Shown: positions 47,181 through 58,659 of the stretch, one piece after another
Numbering within the stretch: position 1 is the stretch's first letter
Layout: each line of letters starts with the position of its first letter
From: Amborella trichopoda
Lineage: Eukaryota > Streptophyta > Magnoliopsida > Amborellales > Amborellaceae
Reading direction: 5' to 3'
DNA length: 64,000 nt
Assembly: GCF_000471905.2 (NCBI RefSeq)
Contig: NW_006499912.1
Span: forward strand, 5,262,366-5,326,365
Position numbers and translations under genes: made by a program
The notes under the pieces: generated by a model
Database searches by the model: none
What the model was told of the DNA's origin: nothing
What the model saw: only the letters and a program-made list of their open reading frames with translations

Positions 47181-47189
47181 GGTTCTTCA

Positions 47190-47840
47190 TCCAACCATTT
47201 TTTATATTAATTTTAAATCGGAATGTAAGGGGCTTAGGGGATGTGGGTGGGAAAAAGGGTCGTCTTTTTTTTTGGTTCAGAGGTATAAACTAGATGTGTC
47301 AATTTTATAAGAAACCAAGCTTCCCAATCCTATTGTGTTAGGGGCTCGGGAAGTTTGGGGTTCTGGATCTATTTGTTTTGAGGTATCGATTCAATAGGGG
47401 TTTCGGGTAGTTTGTGCGTCTTGTGGAATCCCCAGATTTGGCAAAGTTTTGAAGTTCTTAAAGGTGATAGATGGTTAGTTGTGCTCTTCAATGGTCACGT
47501 GCCCCACTTTTCGTGGGGCCTTTTGAATATATATGGAACAAATATTGTGGCTCTCAAAGAAGGGTTTCTTAATGATTTGTTGGGGGCTTTATCAGCGTTT
47601 AATTTGCCTTTTTGTGTTGGGGGAGACTTCAATTTGATAAGATCGCCTAAGGAGTCTTCCTTAGGAGGCCCTATTAATTCCTCAATCAGACTATTCAATT
47701 CTTTTCTCGCGAATCATAGACTATTTGATAGGCCATTGTTGGGTGCATTGTATATGCGGACGAATAATAGTCTTGTAAATCTTATCATGACCAAGATTGA
47801 TAAGTTCTTAGTCTTTAATGAGTTTTTTTAATTTTATCCT
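47190..47840 (+). pseudogene. LINE ORF2 apurinic-type endonuclease domain, broken
   Basis: The main open piece (47412-47831) includes FCVGGDFNLIRSPKESSLGG, which carries the GDFN catalytic Asp/Asn block, and DRPLLGALYMRTNN, matching the block before the last catalytic His. The N-terminal part with NVRGL and ETKL blocks lies in other frames (about 47215-47330), so at least one frameshift separates them. The family nicks target DNA to prime reverse transcription. Confidence 0.82.
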
Positions 47841-48479
47841 TTGGCTATGGTGAAAGCTTTGCCTAGATTGTCTTCTGACCATATGTCGCTATTACTGAGT
47901 TCAAGTAACTCCTTGGGTAGCCTAAAGCCTTTTAGATTGAAGATAGGATGGTTGGATGAAGTAAGAGTTGGGGATCTCATTAGAGCAACATGGGAAAATA
48001 CTATCACCTATGGTTCTTTAGACTTTTAGCTATACAAAAAATTACTTAATGTTAAGCATGAGCTGATTGGATGGAAGAAAAAAAATAGGTACCAGTTAAG
48101 AGCCAAAATAGATAGTGTGTTGGAAGAAATTCAAGGGATTGATCGAGCTATACAAAGTGAAGGGGTAATTTTTGAGAAAAGTGTTCTATCTAGGATCGAA
48201 AATGTTAATTCCCTGAATGAACTCTGTAGGGTTGAAGAAGTTTCTTAGAGGTAGAGGTCGCGAGCATAATAACTCAAGAAAGGTGATTTAAACACTAAGT
48301 ATTTTCAGACTATTACTAGTGCTCGTAGGAGACAGAATGACACTTCTGGTTTATTGATACAAGGGGTTGAATAGGATAATCATGATGGTCGTGATCGAGT
48401 TGTCATTGAATACTTCCATAACGCCTTCACCTCGGAAGTGCGCTTTACCCCTAGAATGGATTGTATTCCATTCTTGTAG

Positions 48480-49430
48480 CTCAAGAATGTATCCATTCAA
48501 GAGTTGAAAGTAAAGAACCAGGTGTGGTGATTAAATTGGATATGAAGAAAACATGTGACAGGGTTGAGTGGAGCATTCTTTTAGAAGTTTTGAATAGGAT
48601 GGGTTTCGAGGTGAAATGATGTAACTGGATTTATGGTTGCTTATCCTCTTCGTACTTCTCGATGCTTATTAATAGTTGCTCAAAAGGATTTTTAAAGCCT
48701 CTAGAGATCTCCGTCAGGGAAACCCTTTATCACCCTTGTTGTTTTCAACCTATGCAGAGTGTTTTAGTCTTATGATTAGTAATGTGGTGAATAGAGGTAA
48801 CTTTTTGAGCTTTCCTATCAGTCAGGATGGACCTATTATTTCTCATCTATAGTATGCAGATGACACTGATATTTTCTAAGGAAAATAAGGAGCATATTGA
48901 GAATATTGGTAGATTTTTAAAGTGTTGTGAATCACCTATAGGGCTAAAAGTTAATATTACCAAACCTTCTTTGGTTGGGGTTAAGTGCGGATATGATTTA
49001 GGAGCTGACTCTGACTCTTGGATGTAAGGTCGATACATTCCTCATTACTTACCTAGGGATGCTAATTTATGATGGAAGGTTTCCTATCTCAGTTTGGGAT
49101 AAAGTGATTCAGTATGCTCATGTGAAACTGGATTTATAGAAGCTGAAATACCCGTCTCTTGGGGAAGAGTAACCTTGTTAAGGTCCTGCATGCAAACTTA
49201 CATGTTTATCAAATATCCCTTTTGAAAATACCGTCGAGTGTGGTTAAGAAGATCAAAAGGATGATGTGTAATTTTGTATGGGGTTCTTTAGGGGAGGAAA
49301 AATAATGCCACTTGATGAGAAGGGATAGGGTTTGTACCCCTAAACGTAAAGGTGGCCTAGGCATTAGAAGAATTTCTATGATGAATGAGGCTTTATTAAT
49401 TACATGGTAGTGGCAAAGTCTTTTCTTCAA
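48480..49430 (+). pseudogene. LINE ORF2 reverse transcriptase domain, broken
   Basis: VVIKLDMKKTCDRVEWSILL (about 48530-48590) matches the AYDRVEW block. In the next frame YSMQMTLIFSKENKEHIENI (about 48850-48910) stands where Y-A-D-D-T-L-I-F is expected; the Asp pair is read only in a different frame (GCAGATGAC at 48857-48865). SPIGLKVNITKP follows. Several stops and at least two frameshifts. Confidence 0.82.
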
Positions 49431-49769
49431 AGATCGGCTTTTATGTAAGGTTTTTATAGCAAAATATGGTGTAGATGACTTTGGAGCTTGGATTGGAGCG
49501 GTAGAAGAAGTTCATCCAGGTTTAGTTATTCGAGAGATATCTTTTTATGTAAAGCTCATTTTCTAATCCTAATGCCTTGATAATTGATACTTACAATTTA
49601 GTAGGAAAGCAAGTGGTATAGAATATTCAATTTCAATATGACATAGTTCCAAAGAATATGCTGATGCAATTTACATCATTGTTATCACTGCTGCAGGAAG
49701 TATTTTTTTCCAGTACTATTACGGACGAGATGCTACGGGAGCATAAACATGATGGATTGTATTCCCTCA

Positions 49770-49990
49770 TGTTTCATGATCGCCACAGATGGTCTTTGCC
49801 ACAAATTGCTGAAGTTTGGAAGTGGCCGATGCCTCATAAAGTACAATGCTTTATTTGGTTGATCGGGCAAAATAAGATATTGACCTTAGACAATCTTATC
49901 AAGAGAGGTAAGGTTTTTCCCAACATTTGTTTATTGTGCAAAGAAGATGATTAAACTGCCTCACATCTTTTGATACATTATAGCTTTGCT
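49770..49990 (+). pseudogene. LINE ORF2 zf-RVT zinc-binding domain
   Basis: WPMPHKVQCFIWLIGQNKIL then GKVFPNICLLCKEDD followed by TASHLL after one stop: the W...F.W......T...L..R......C..C...E...HL pattern of the zf-RVT domain found between reverse transcriptase and RNase H in plant LINEs. Confidence 0.8.
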
Positions 49991-50329
49991 TCGAAAATTT
50001 GGGAATTATTTCTTAATTTGTTAGGTTTCAGGGTGGCTTTACCTCAAGATGTGATGGGTAGTATTTCACAATTGGTCTTTCAAGCTTTACTTAAGCTGAG
50101 GTCGATCTTGTGGCAAATAATTAGAGGGGCAGTATGTTGGGACATATAGAAAGTGCATAATCGACGCACTTTTGAAAGGTCTGCCATTTCTTATGATTGT
50201 ATCATTCAGCATATAATCCATCCCACTTGGACCCGGCTATCTGTAACTAAAGAAGTTAAGGGTATTACTAAGATTGATGAAAAGTTAAATTTAGTGAACC
50301 TTGCTTTCTCTAATATAGTAAGGATAAGG

Positions 50330-50783
50330 CCTATAGGTCGGTGGTTACCTCCTATTCAAGGGTGCTTAAAGTTGAACTTTGATGGTAGTTCTCTTGGTAA
50401 TCCGAGCGAAGTAGGTATTGGAGGAGTGGTGTGAGGTTTGACTGGGACAATTATTCTCGCTTATACAGGACCTATTGTTTATGCAACTGCCAATTTTGCG
50501 GAATTCACAGTGCTGCTTAGAGGACTATTGTTCATTAAATCTATGAATCAAGAGAATTTTATCATGATGGAAGAGGATCCTTTAAATGTGATACGGTGGT
50601 AGGAACAAAGAATTCTATGGACGCTCCAGTCTATTTGGGGACAAGTGTTGGTTTTGGCCGAGATGCTGTTGATATCTTTCTATCATGTGTATAGGGAGGC
50701 CAATGGTATTGCCAATGGTTTAGCCAGAAGAGGTGTTTCATTTGAGTCTATTTCTATTCTGAATGATGTAATTCTGGTCTAAA
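50330..50783 (+). pseudogene. LINE ORF2 RNase H domain
   Basis: CLKLNFDGSSLGNPSEVGIG (first catalytic Asp in FDGS), a stop, then AEFTVLLRGLLF (catalytic Glu region), a block MMEEDPLNVIRW where the third Asp would sit, and REANGIANGLARRGVS near the end. This is the acquired type of RNase H that plant L1 elements carry. Confidence 0.82.
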
Positions 50784-50834
50784 TTTTAGAAATAAAAGTT
50801 GATAATTTCAGTCAAAAAAAAGTTTCTAATTAAA

Positions 50835-51668
50835 ATATGGTTATTTCAAGAATCCCTAATTGTTTAAATTGTATTGAGAACTCTAGGTTTTTTAAAAGAT
50901 CTTCAAAAATTGTCTTTTATTAATGAAACTAATATAAATCTATATTTTATATTTTTCAAAAAAACTTCTTCTCTATAACTTTATTAAAACTTCTACTGTC
51001 TTCATTGATTTAATATCTTTGAATTTTGGTTTAAAGATAAGCACATTAACAGTAGGACTAAATTAAGAATCTTGATTTAATAAAAAATGAATAAAAAAAA
51101 TCTAGTAACATATTCCCTTAAAAAGGAGAATTAAAAAAAATATGAGCAACATATTCTAAAAAACAAATAAAAAATATAAAAACAACCATATATCTCAAAT
51201 AATAGGTAGAGTTAGAGGAAAAGTAATGGAATGAAGAATTTTCTTTTCCTCCAAACCTAAATCATCATTATAAAGAGCCAGAGAGAGATCCAGTTTTAAT
51301 GAAAGATTTAGGCAACTGGGAATAAGGTAAGATTTGAATATCTGGATTTGTTTAGTAATTTTTTTACAAGAAAATATTTTGGATGAATTGCTACTTATTT
51401 CAATATTTTTGGGCCAGTTTGGATGTCAAATAAAAAAAACCTTCACATTGAAAAAAAATCATAAGTTTCTTCATCCTTAATTAAGAAACATTGCCATCTT
51501 TTTTTTATTATTATGCTAAACTGTTTGGATGGAGTTAACATACTAAAACAAAGTCGCATTCTGCCCTTCCAAAATTATCTTGCCAATCCAAAAGATTTTC
51601 TTGTATCTCTCGCAGCAGTAAACAATTTGCTTCCATACAATAAGCAAACTTGTAACAGCTTCTGAGCT
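50835..51668. other. AT-rich, no gene recognised
   Basis: Long A and T runs, no ORF of interest. Confidence 0.6.
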
Positions 51669-52235
51669 TCTCCTTATTCATGAAGAGAAGGGGTTTCCAT
51701 GGGTGTGGTATGAGAGAAAATGCTCGTATTTTGTAGAGAGAGAAATGGCCTTAGCCTTACAAAAACCCCGCCTAGGGATGCCATGGATGGGGCTTGAACT
51801 CTCTAGTTTTTTGCAACCCAAGCTTCTACTTATTCATGAAGAGAATGAAGGGGCTTCCCATGGGTGTGGTATGAGAGAAAAGACTTGTCTTTTGTAGAGA
51901 GAGAAAGTGGCCTTGGCTTTACCATAAATGGGGCTTGAGCTTCTTTGGTTTTTTACAACCCGAGCCAGTGGGTGTGGTATGAGAGAAAATGCTTGCCTTT
52001 TGTAGAGAGAGAAAGGGCTTTGGCTTTACAAAGATGCCGCCTAGGGCTTCCATAGATGGGGTTTGAGCTTCTCTGGTTTTTGCAACCCGAGCTTCTCTTG
52101 ATTCATGAAGAGAAGGGGGTGTGGTATGAGAGAAAAGACTCGCCTTTTGTAGATAGAGAAAGGGTATTGGCTTTACAAAGACACTAGGGCTGCCATGGAT
52201 GGGGCCTAAGCGTCTTTGGTTTTTTCAGAGAGAGA
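51669..52235. repeat. About 150-bp tandem array, four units
   Basis: Each unit carries GGGTGTGGTATGAGAGAAAA (about 51701, 51862, 51970, 52117), then TTTTGTAGAGAGAGAAA, a GGCTTTAC block, a GGATGGGGCTTGAGCTTC-like block and TTTTTGCAACCCGAGC. Unit 2 is shortened (108 bases to the next). A short ORF at 51703-51897 only follows the repeat. Confidence 0.9.
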
Positions 52236-53333
52236 CGATGAAAATGCTATGTTTATTTAGAGAGAGTAGATTTAGGGTTTATGAGGTTTCACGGAGTTAT
52301 TGGGTCATGGGTTGAGGTTTGTACTGGGGCGAGAGAGCTGCACTTTCATAAAAAAAAATTTCAAGTCTGACTTGAATTTTTTTTATGGTAGTATTGCCTT
52401 GACACTGCAGTATTTTTTATTTCAATCTAAAAATCTAACAAAATCTTGAGGCTATCCAAATGGTTCAAATCTGTTTCAATATTCCAATTGTGGGCTTTTG
52501 TTTTCATCTTCTGCCAATAAATCCCATATCTTAGGTTACAGTTATTGTTATTTGCTAATATAGTTCTTGTGTTTAGTAATTCCATTATACGCTCCGAATA
52601 AATCTATTATACATTTTGTCTCGTGAGTAAGTACTATTGTATTTATAGAAATTTTAGACAAAAATTATCTAGTGTTACCCTAATGATACCAGGTAATGAC
52701 ATAAAATTATTGTTGAATGGCTTTCATACAATAATTACAAATTATAATCTTACTTTGTGTTAATTTTATATATCCGATTTTTTTCACTCTTGAGAATTGC
52801 AAAGCTGATTTCCAAAATATATCAGATCACCATTATGGGAAAGCATGTACTCATGTATCATATTTTCATATTTCCAAGAAAATAGACACACACATAGATA
52901 TCTTATATTAGCAATGCCCCCTAAGTTAGTCAGCGCCAACCCCTTTTTGAAGTAGTTTGACCCCAAATGCTAGATGATCAACTTTCAAAAAAAATTGGGT
53001 ACATCTAACTATAGATCTAAAGTGCCCAAATGCCCCAATTTCTATTTCCTTAGAAGCCATCTTTAGGGTTTTCAATAGTCAAGAAGTTGTTTGTTAAAAA
53101 GTCATGATTAACCAAATATCCCTAACATCCAAAAATGGGGGTTGGCATTTTTTTATAATGTTACAGTATGATTGGCTGACTGTTAATTCTATTAGTAAAA
53201 ACATTTTATCTAAAATTAATATATTCCACATATTGTTGTATTGTTAATTGTTTAGAAAATATCATCTATCATGTATAATATCATTGATTAGTTGTTTGGA
53301 GCTAGATATTTGGGTTCCCTTTAGAGAGTAGGC
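52236..53333. other. No gene recognised
   Basis: AT-rich with no supported coding. 52240-52350 is GA-rich and could be an old leader or promoter, but nothing downstream supports that. Confidence 0.4.
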
Positions 53334-53693
53334 ATGTCTTTAAATCTCATACTTGGGATTTTTCCTTTTTTGGTGAGTAGTTCAACAGTAGGAATTGAAC
53401 TTCAGGTGTATCAGTGGTATATGTCAGCTGCTAAATGTCATATTCTTAAAGGCTTTGAGGTAGGAGAGGTATCAAACTCGAGCACGGATTCTGGAGGTAA
53501 TCTCAGAGCCAATGGAGGTGTTGTTTCTTTTGTGGTGCTTGACCAGGTTATGCATATCGCACAATTTGGAGGTGGGGCTATGGAGGACGTAATTCGTGCC
53601 TTTTCATTCAACAAACCAGAAGTCAATGTGGAAGAAGATGCCTTGTTCTTAGAGACGATTTTGAAAAACATGCAGTCGAGCTCAGTTGTTTGA
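53334..53693 (+). CDS. Unidentified 119-codon ORF, possible gene fragment
   Basis: Not recognised. The first about 25 residues are hydrophobic. The C-terminal half (SFVVLDQVMHIAQFGGGAME and NVEEDALFLETILKNM) has a balanced, protein-like composition, with acidic helices and no low complexity, unlike the AT-rich ORFs nearby. AG|GTGTATCAG near 53403 and GAG|GTAGGAG near 53457 could be splice sites, so the true exon may be shorter or part of a retrocopy. No promoter or neighbouring exon was found. It may be a relic of a host gene or chance. Confidence 0.3.
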   Translation: MSLNLILGIFPFLVSSSTVGIELQVYQWYMSAAKCHILKGFEVGEVSNSSTDSGGNLRANGGVVSFVVLDQVMHIAQFGGGAMEDVIRAFSFNKPEVNVEEDALFLETILKNMQSSSVV

Positions 53694-54784
53694 GAGAGGT
53701 GGACAAGTGCTGGCCTAGCTCTGTTTCGAAGAATATTTCTGTCTTTTGTAGGTAGTTACAAGACCTGCACCAAGGAACAATGCATTTTTCCATTTGTCGA
53801 TGTCTAGTTTCAATTGCTGAAATTCTTTGTTCAAAAGCTTTGTTTTGTTCAAAGGGGAGCTTTTCACCAAAAACACATTTATTAGCCGTGAATGGGAGGT
53901 TCTCTTGAAAAGTGCATTTGACATTAGTCATTAATTGGATGATACCCATGCTCATTGTATGAGTTAGCCATTAAGAATCCAGTGCTTGCCTCATTCTCTT
54001 TTTTTTTATATATATATATTCGCTGCCTACCTAACAACCCACATCTTTTATTCGGGCTTGGGTTAAGGAAAGATTAAGGTCTTTATCCTTCTTGGACCAT
54101 AGTCAAACATAACATGGACACTACAAAACATTAATTTTGCTTACAAGATATTGCCATTCGAATACACCAATATCTAATGGGATTGTATACTGAGTCCATT
54201 TATCCTTGTTACAAGGAGGTCACAATTACTTTTAGTCATTAAATATCAAATTGGATGGCTTGAGGTGTATGAAAAAGTTTGAGTTTTTCTTTTTTTTTGA
54301 ATTTTGAATTTAGTAAGTGACACTCTTATAGCCATCGGATTTGAAATTTGATGGATAATAGTGATTGTGATCCCCTTGTTCCAAAAGTAAATGATCTCTT
54401 TATATATTTTTCCATATTTAATGGATAGTACATATGAAGATGCAAATTTTTACAAAATATTAGTGTTCAAAAGCATTATTATCTCAAATTTAGACCAATA
54501 TTTAAGAGCCTAGAGAATTATAACGCCCAAAGTTTTGTGGTAATTCGAGAAAATGCAAAAGAGCCCCATGAGATCCTAGTACTTTGGAACACCAAAATCT
54601 GATGGGCATTAAGCTATAGCAAAACATTGGTATTTGAAATGCGGATTCCTTGCAGTGGCTTCTTAAAAATGATTTTTTCCCTATTATTGGATAGGCTTAC
54701 CAAAATCTGAAAATGGCACTGTGATTTATAAGCAGAAGTTCCCCATGCTTTGGAGGGTTTTTAAAAGTGGGAAAGTGTTGTATG

Positions 54785-55085
54785 TGACCCCACTCAAACA
54801 TAAATTATATATAATCTCTCGTTTGATCTGAATGGACGGTTAGGAATGCTCATGTCACTATGGTACGCCAGTACCTTTATTTTTAATTTTTTTATAAACA
54901 TTTTTTGAGTGATATTTGGGACGTCCCATCTTCTTATTGGGGTGCGCCTAGAAAAAATAAAACAAATATTTCTCTTGAAAATAAATGACAAAAATGTCCC
55001 TAAAAATTTATGAGGTATTTAAGTAATTTTTCATTGCAATAATTTTTTTTTTTATCACGTACATTCATGTCTGGACGCTCGGAAA
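54785..55085. mobile_element. MITE copy, GGTGCGCC family, partial
   Basis: Contains CATCTTCTTATTGGGGTGCG followed by CCTAGAAAAAATAAAAC (about 54928-54965) and an AAATGTCCCTAAAAATTTAT/GAGGTATTTAAGTAATTTTT centre, parallel to the 21.3 kb element. Ends are weak; no target-site duplication seen. Confidence 0.55.
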
Positions 55086-55970
55086 AGTGTGATTCTTAAA
55101 ATGTTTAAACAAAAAGTAAACTCCAAACAGAAACCAGAGAAGATCACATTCAAGGTCAAATTTGCTCGTATATTCCATATCATAGAAACACAGGTTTTTG
55201 TATTTATATACGGGGAACATAACAATTCCAGAGGTTTAATCCTCTGTTATAATTTACATCAGCTAAAAAAAAAGAAAATGAGTCGAATACCTTTGATTAT
55301 GGCCTTGAAACCTATACATTCATTTCTAAAGAAGAAAAATATGCAGAAATATCAATAGAGGAGAGAATATCAATGGCACATGTTGGCCCATATACCTGTG
55401 GATGTACACATGGATATTAACTTTCAAGTCCGGTCTTCTAAGGAGAACGGGTCTCAAGTGGATCGTAGAAGATGATATCTCTCTATTTATGTCCCGAGTA
55501 TCTCACTCTATTTTCCCACTCTTGATTCTTACTGAGGTAAAACCTTGTAGGAATGCCTCTCTCTAAAGAAAAATAAGAACTGCTAAAATGTGTCTATCAA
55601 AATGTGCGAACCCCTCTTCAATCGAGAGTTTGAATCGATGATAATCTTGCTGTTTGATTTGTTCACGTAGGTATCTCTTGACGATAATCATGATTTCCAT
55701 CTGATACTTATCTTGGATTTTGAACATGCGAACCTCGGGTTTAGCCATGATTTTGCACGAACAAAATCATGAACTCGTCAACGATAATAGTGGATTGTGG
55801 ATGCAACCCACTTCCGTTGTTCAAATTAATCTATGCTGCACCTTTTAAGGGTGTTGAAGCAATGAGTCAAGAATCCAACGATTCTGCTTTCATGAGAAAA
55901 CACCCCATATCGATTAAGAAATCCCCACTTTTGTAACCAAATTTCACACGGTGCATAAAGATTTTAAGGT

Positions 55971-56165
55971 TTTAATTGCCGAGCAATGCAGATGATGGGT
56001 TAAACCATCTCCAGGTAGCTTTAACTGCCGGGATATGTGGATGATGGGCTAAGCCATCTTCAAACAGCTTTAACTGCGGGGATAGTGGATGATGGATTAA
56101 GCCATCTCCTAACAGCTTTAACTACCTGGATATGTAGATGATAGGTTAAGCTATATCCAATTGAT
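55971..56165. repeat. 49-bp minisatellite with internal hairpins, four units
   Basis: Units start near 55971, 56020, 56069 and 56117: TTTAACTGCCGGGATATGTG, then GATGATGGGCTAAGCCATC. The stretch GATGG-(G)CTAAG-CCATC in each unit can form a small stem-loop. Confidence 0.9.
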
Positions 56166-57426
56166 ATGAAACTTTAGGAGAAAGGTTATAATGCCCCGAA
56201 CATGGATCCATGAGAATCTCAGCTTCATTTCAGAACATGAAGTTCTAGGGTGTCAATCGAAGCATATTTCAACTGACTATAGATGCAAACATGGTTTAAG
56301 CCAAGTCCAAATACTGCCCAAGTTAAATCATTCTTGAAATTTAATGTATATAAGACCTTAACATGAATATCTTCAAGGGACGTATATGAACATGTGTTAT
56401 CAAGACATGCTCATATTGTCTATTAAAACATTTATCCAGCATATGTTACATTTATCTAGCATATGTTACGGACTCCGCTACATATTTGACATCTTCAATC
56501 AATTGTTTGTTAGAACGTACTTAGTTTTGTATGAGGACTGAGGAACATATCTTAAAAGGCAAAGCCTATTTGGTCATTCATCCAAAATGAGTTATCCAGT
56601 GGACGTTCGCACCTCAATTTTTATCGAGCGGTCATTGAAATGTATCTAGCCCTATATAAGACTAAAAGCACACCCAACACTCTCAGATGTATCCATGCCC
56701 CTAACTTCATTGCAAGTGATTTATAGAATAAAAATTAAAAATAAAACATTATAAACTGTCAGATCAAGATCCGATGCTCATTAGGCAACTTGTGACATTG
56801 TGACTCAAGTCATCCTAGCCATCAACTCAGATCTAATGATTGAAAGCAAGGGCCACACACACTTTATATGTGATGGCGTCACATGTAAAGCTTTCCCTTT
56901 AAAAGAAGTTGAATCGAAAAAGGCAATTTGTTACTTTAAGCATCTCTTAAGGCTGATCTATCAAAGATATAAGTAACAAAGGGTAAAAATATAAAAATTA
57001 CTTAAACCAAGTGTTTTAAAATCATCGATCTGGATTGGAGATTGCTGATACAAATCCGAATTGTTAGGTATCCAACGTTAATTCCCTTTATAGAGTCGAG
57101 AATTAACCTTAGTTGAGCAAAATCGTTCGGTTCACCCCAAAGACGCATCGTTTTATAAGGGGCTAAGAAGTAAGAACAACTTTCAAAGAAGTGAAGAATC
57201 GCAATGGTTCATAACCATGGCATGATAGTTATGAATATGGATGCCAAAGAGGCATGATTCAGTTTACAGTAGCTTTAAATTAAGTTCCAAAAATAACTTA
57301 ACTTTGGAAATTCGGAACATACATGTTAATCTATATTTTATGGAGGCATATTTTCCACACTTCAAACACTCCTTTGTTTGTTTGATCATTTTGTAGAGAG
57401 GGAATGAGAGAAACCCTAATATCATC

Positions 57427-57610
57427 GGTAGAGAGAGAGGGCACGATCATTTATAGAGTGAAAGAGAGAGCATGATCATTTGTACAAAAGGAGAGAAGAT
57501 TATTAGAGAATTCCAACCTAATAATTTTCCCTAGAGAAAGAGCAAGATCATTTAGAGACAGAAAGAGAGAGCATGATCATTCGGAGAGAGATAGAGAGCA
57601 TGATCATTTT
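57427..57610. repeat. Spaced GAGAGCATGATCATT repeats
   Basis: Five copies of GCA(T/C/A)GATCATT follow GA-rich tracts, near 57440, 57470, 57545, 57575 and 57599. The core ATGATCAT is a palindrome. Confidence 0.75.
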
Positions 57611-57903
57611 CAAATAGTGGTGAGAAATGTGGTTTCAAAACTGGAAATCTTTGTGATTGCCTTAAAATACATTTTCATCCCTAAGTATAAAATTTAAAAC
57701 TTAAAAAGTAGTACATATCAAACAGACCTATGAAAACTTGAAAATATTGAAAATTGATGGTCCAAAAATAAGTTACAAGATGCATTATTTTCAAAACTTG
57801 AAATCCATTTTTTTTTTCAAGTCCATACATCTTGATGTCAAGATGATCAATTTGAAGATATTTGGACATTAAAACAAACTCTTCTAGTCAAATTAAAAAT
57901 TTT

Positions 57904-57970
57904 TAGTATATATATACTCAAAAATTTTAATTTTACTAGTATATATACTCAAAAATTTTAATTTTACTAG
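57904..57970. repeat. 33-bp direct repeat
   Basis: Two units of AGTATATATACTCAAAAATT then TTAATTTTACT. Each contains the palindrome AGTATATATACT. Confidence 0.85.
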
Positions 57971-58022
57971 AAGAACCTGATGTGATTTGGGCTCTAATTA
58001 TATATATATATATATATATATT

Positions 58023-58456
58023 AGAAAAAGCTGGGATTAGCCCACTAGCTCATATGAACATATGAGCCAACGGCCCAAATTTTGAAACTAGGTCGATCTG
58101 ACGATTATGGATGTCCAATAGTATTTGAATTTTAATTTTTTTCTATAAATTCAAATCACTTGAAATTTTAGGAGTGTGTTTTGTAAAAAATAGTTGAATC
58201 TTCTAAAAATATCAAAAAAATAGTTTACATAAAATAAATTGATCAAAATACCCCCAAAATGTTTTAGGGGTATTTTGGTCATTTTGTTTTCACAAATAAT
58301 TTTTTTATATTTTTATTAGGTGCGCCTTGATGAAAAGAATATACACCTAAAATTTCAAGTGATTTGGATTTGTAAAAAAAAATTAAAATTAAAATTTAAA
58401 CATGAAATGAGGTCGTGATCATCAGATCGGCCCATATTTAATCTGGGTCGTTGGGC
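58023..58456. mobile_element. MITE copy, GGTGCGCC family
   Basis: Preceded by (TA)n. Left end near GGGATTAGCCCACTAGCTCA; the right end, on the reverse strand, has GGAGCCCAACGACCCAGAT, matching left GAGCCAACGGCCCAAAT. Internal GATCAAAATACCCCCAAAAT and its inverted copy GGGGTATTTTGGTCATTTTG; AGGTGCGCCTTGATGAAAAG at about 58318-58337. Confidence 0.75.
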
Positions 58457-58638
58457 TCCTATGAGATCCTCCCACATCCATGTGTGTAGGATCCGAAAGG
58501 ATCACCATTAAATTTGACACAAATCTATAGAAAAGTCAAGTCCCACACCCATGTGATAACTTTTATAGAGATCTGTGCCAAATTTAATGATGATCCTTAG
58601 GGGTCCTACACACATGGGTGTGGGAGGGTCTCATAGGA
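58457..58638. repeat. 182-bp near-perfect foldback
   Basis: The left arm TCCTATGAGATCCTCCCACA (58457-58476) mirrors TGTGGGAGGGTCTCATAGGA (58619-58638). Pairing continues through CATGTGTGTAGG and CATTAAATTTG to a centre near 58548. It sits between two MITE copies and has no ORF. Confidence 0.88.
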
Positions 58639-58659
58639 TCATTAATATATATATATATA

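Larger units (their letters stand above)
45287..50819 (+). mobile_element. Full-length L1-type LINE with RNase H, decayed
   Basis: The flanks AAGTTTCTGATTAAA (45272-45286) and AAGTTTCTAATTAAA (50820-50834) form a 15-base target-site duplication with one mismatch. The element ends in an A-run (50814-50819). The order is 5' leader, ORF1 remains, then ORF2 endonuclease, reverse transcriptase, zf-RVT and RNase H. That domain set, with a C-terminal RNase H, is typical of plant L1 elements. Many stops and frameshifts break both ORFs, so it is inactive, but its length of 5.5 kb suggests a full-length insertion. Confidence 0.9.

Noticed and set aside
53623-53955. Minus-strand ORFs overlapping the unidentified ORF
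   Set aside because: Mostly shadow frames of the plus-strand ORF and AT-rich DNA.
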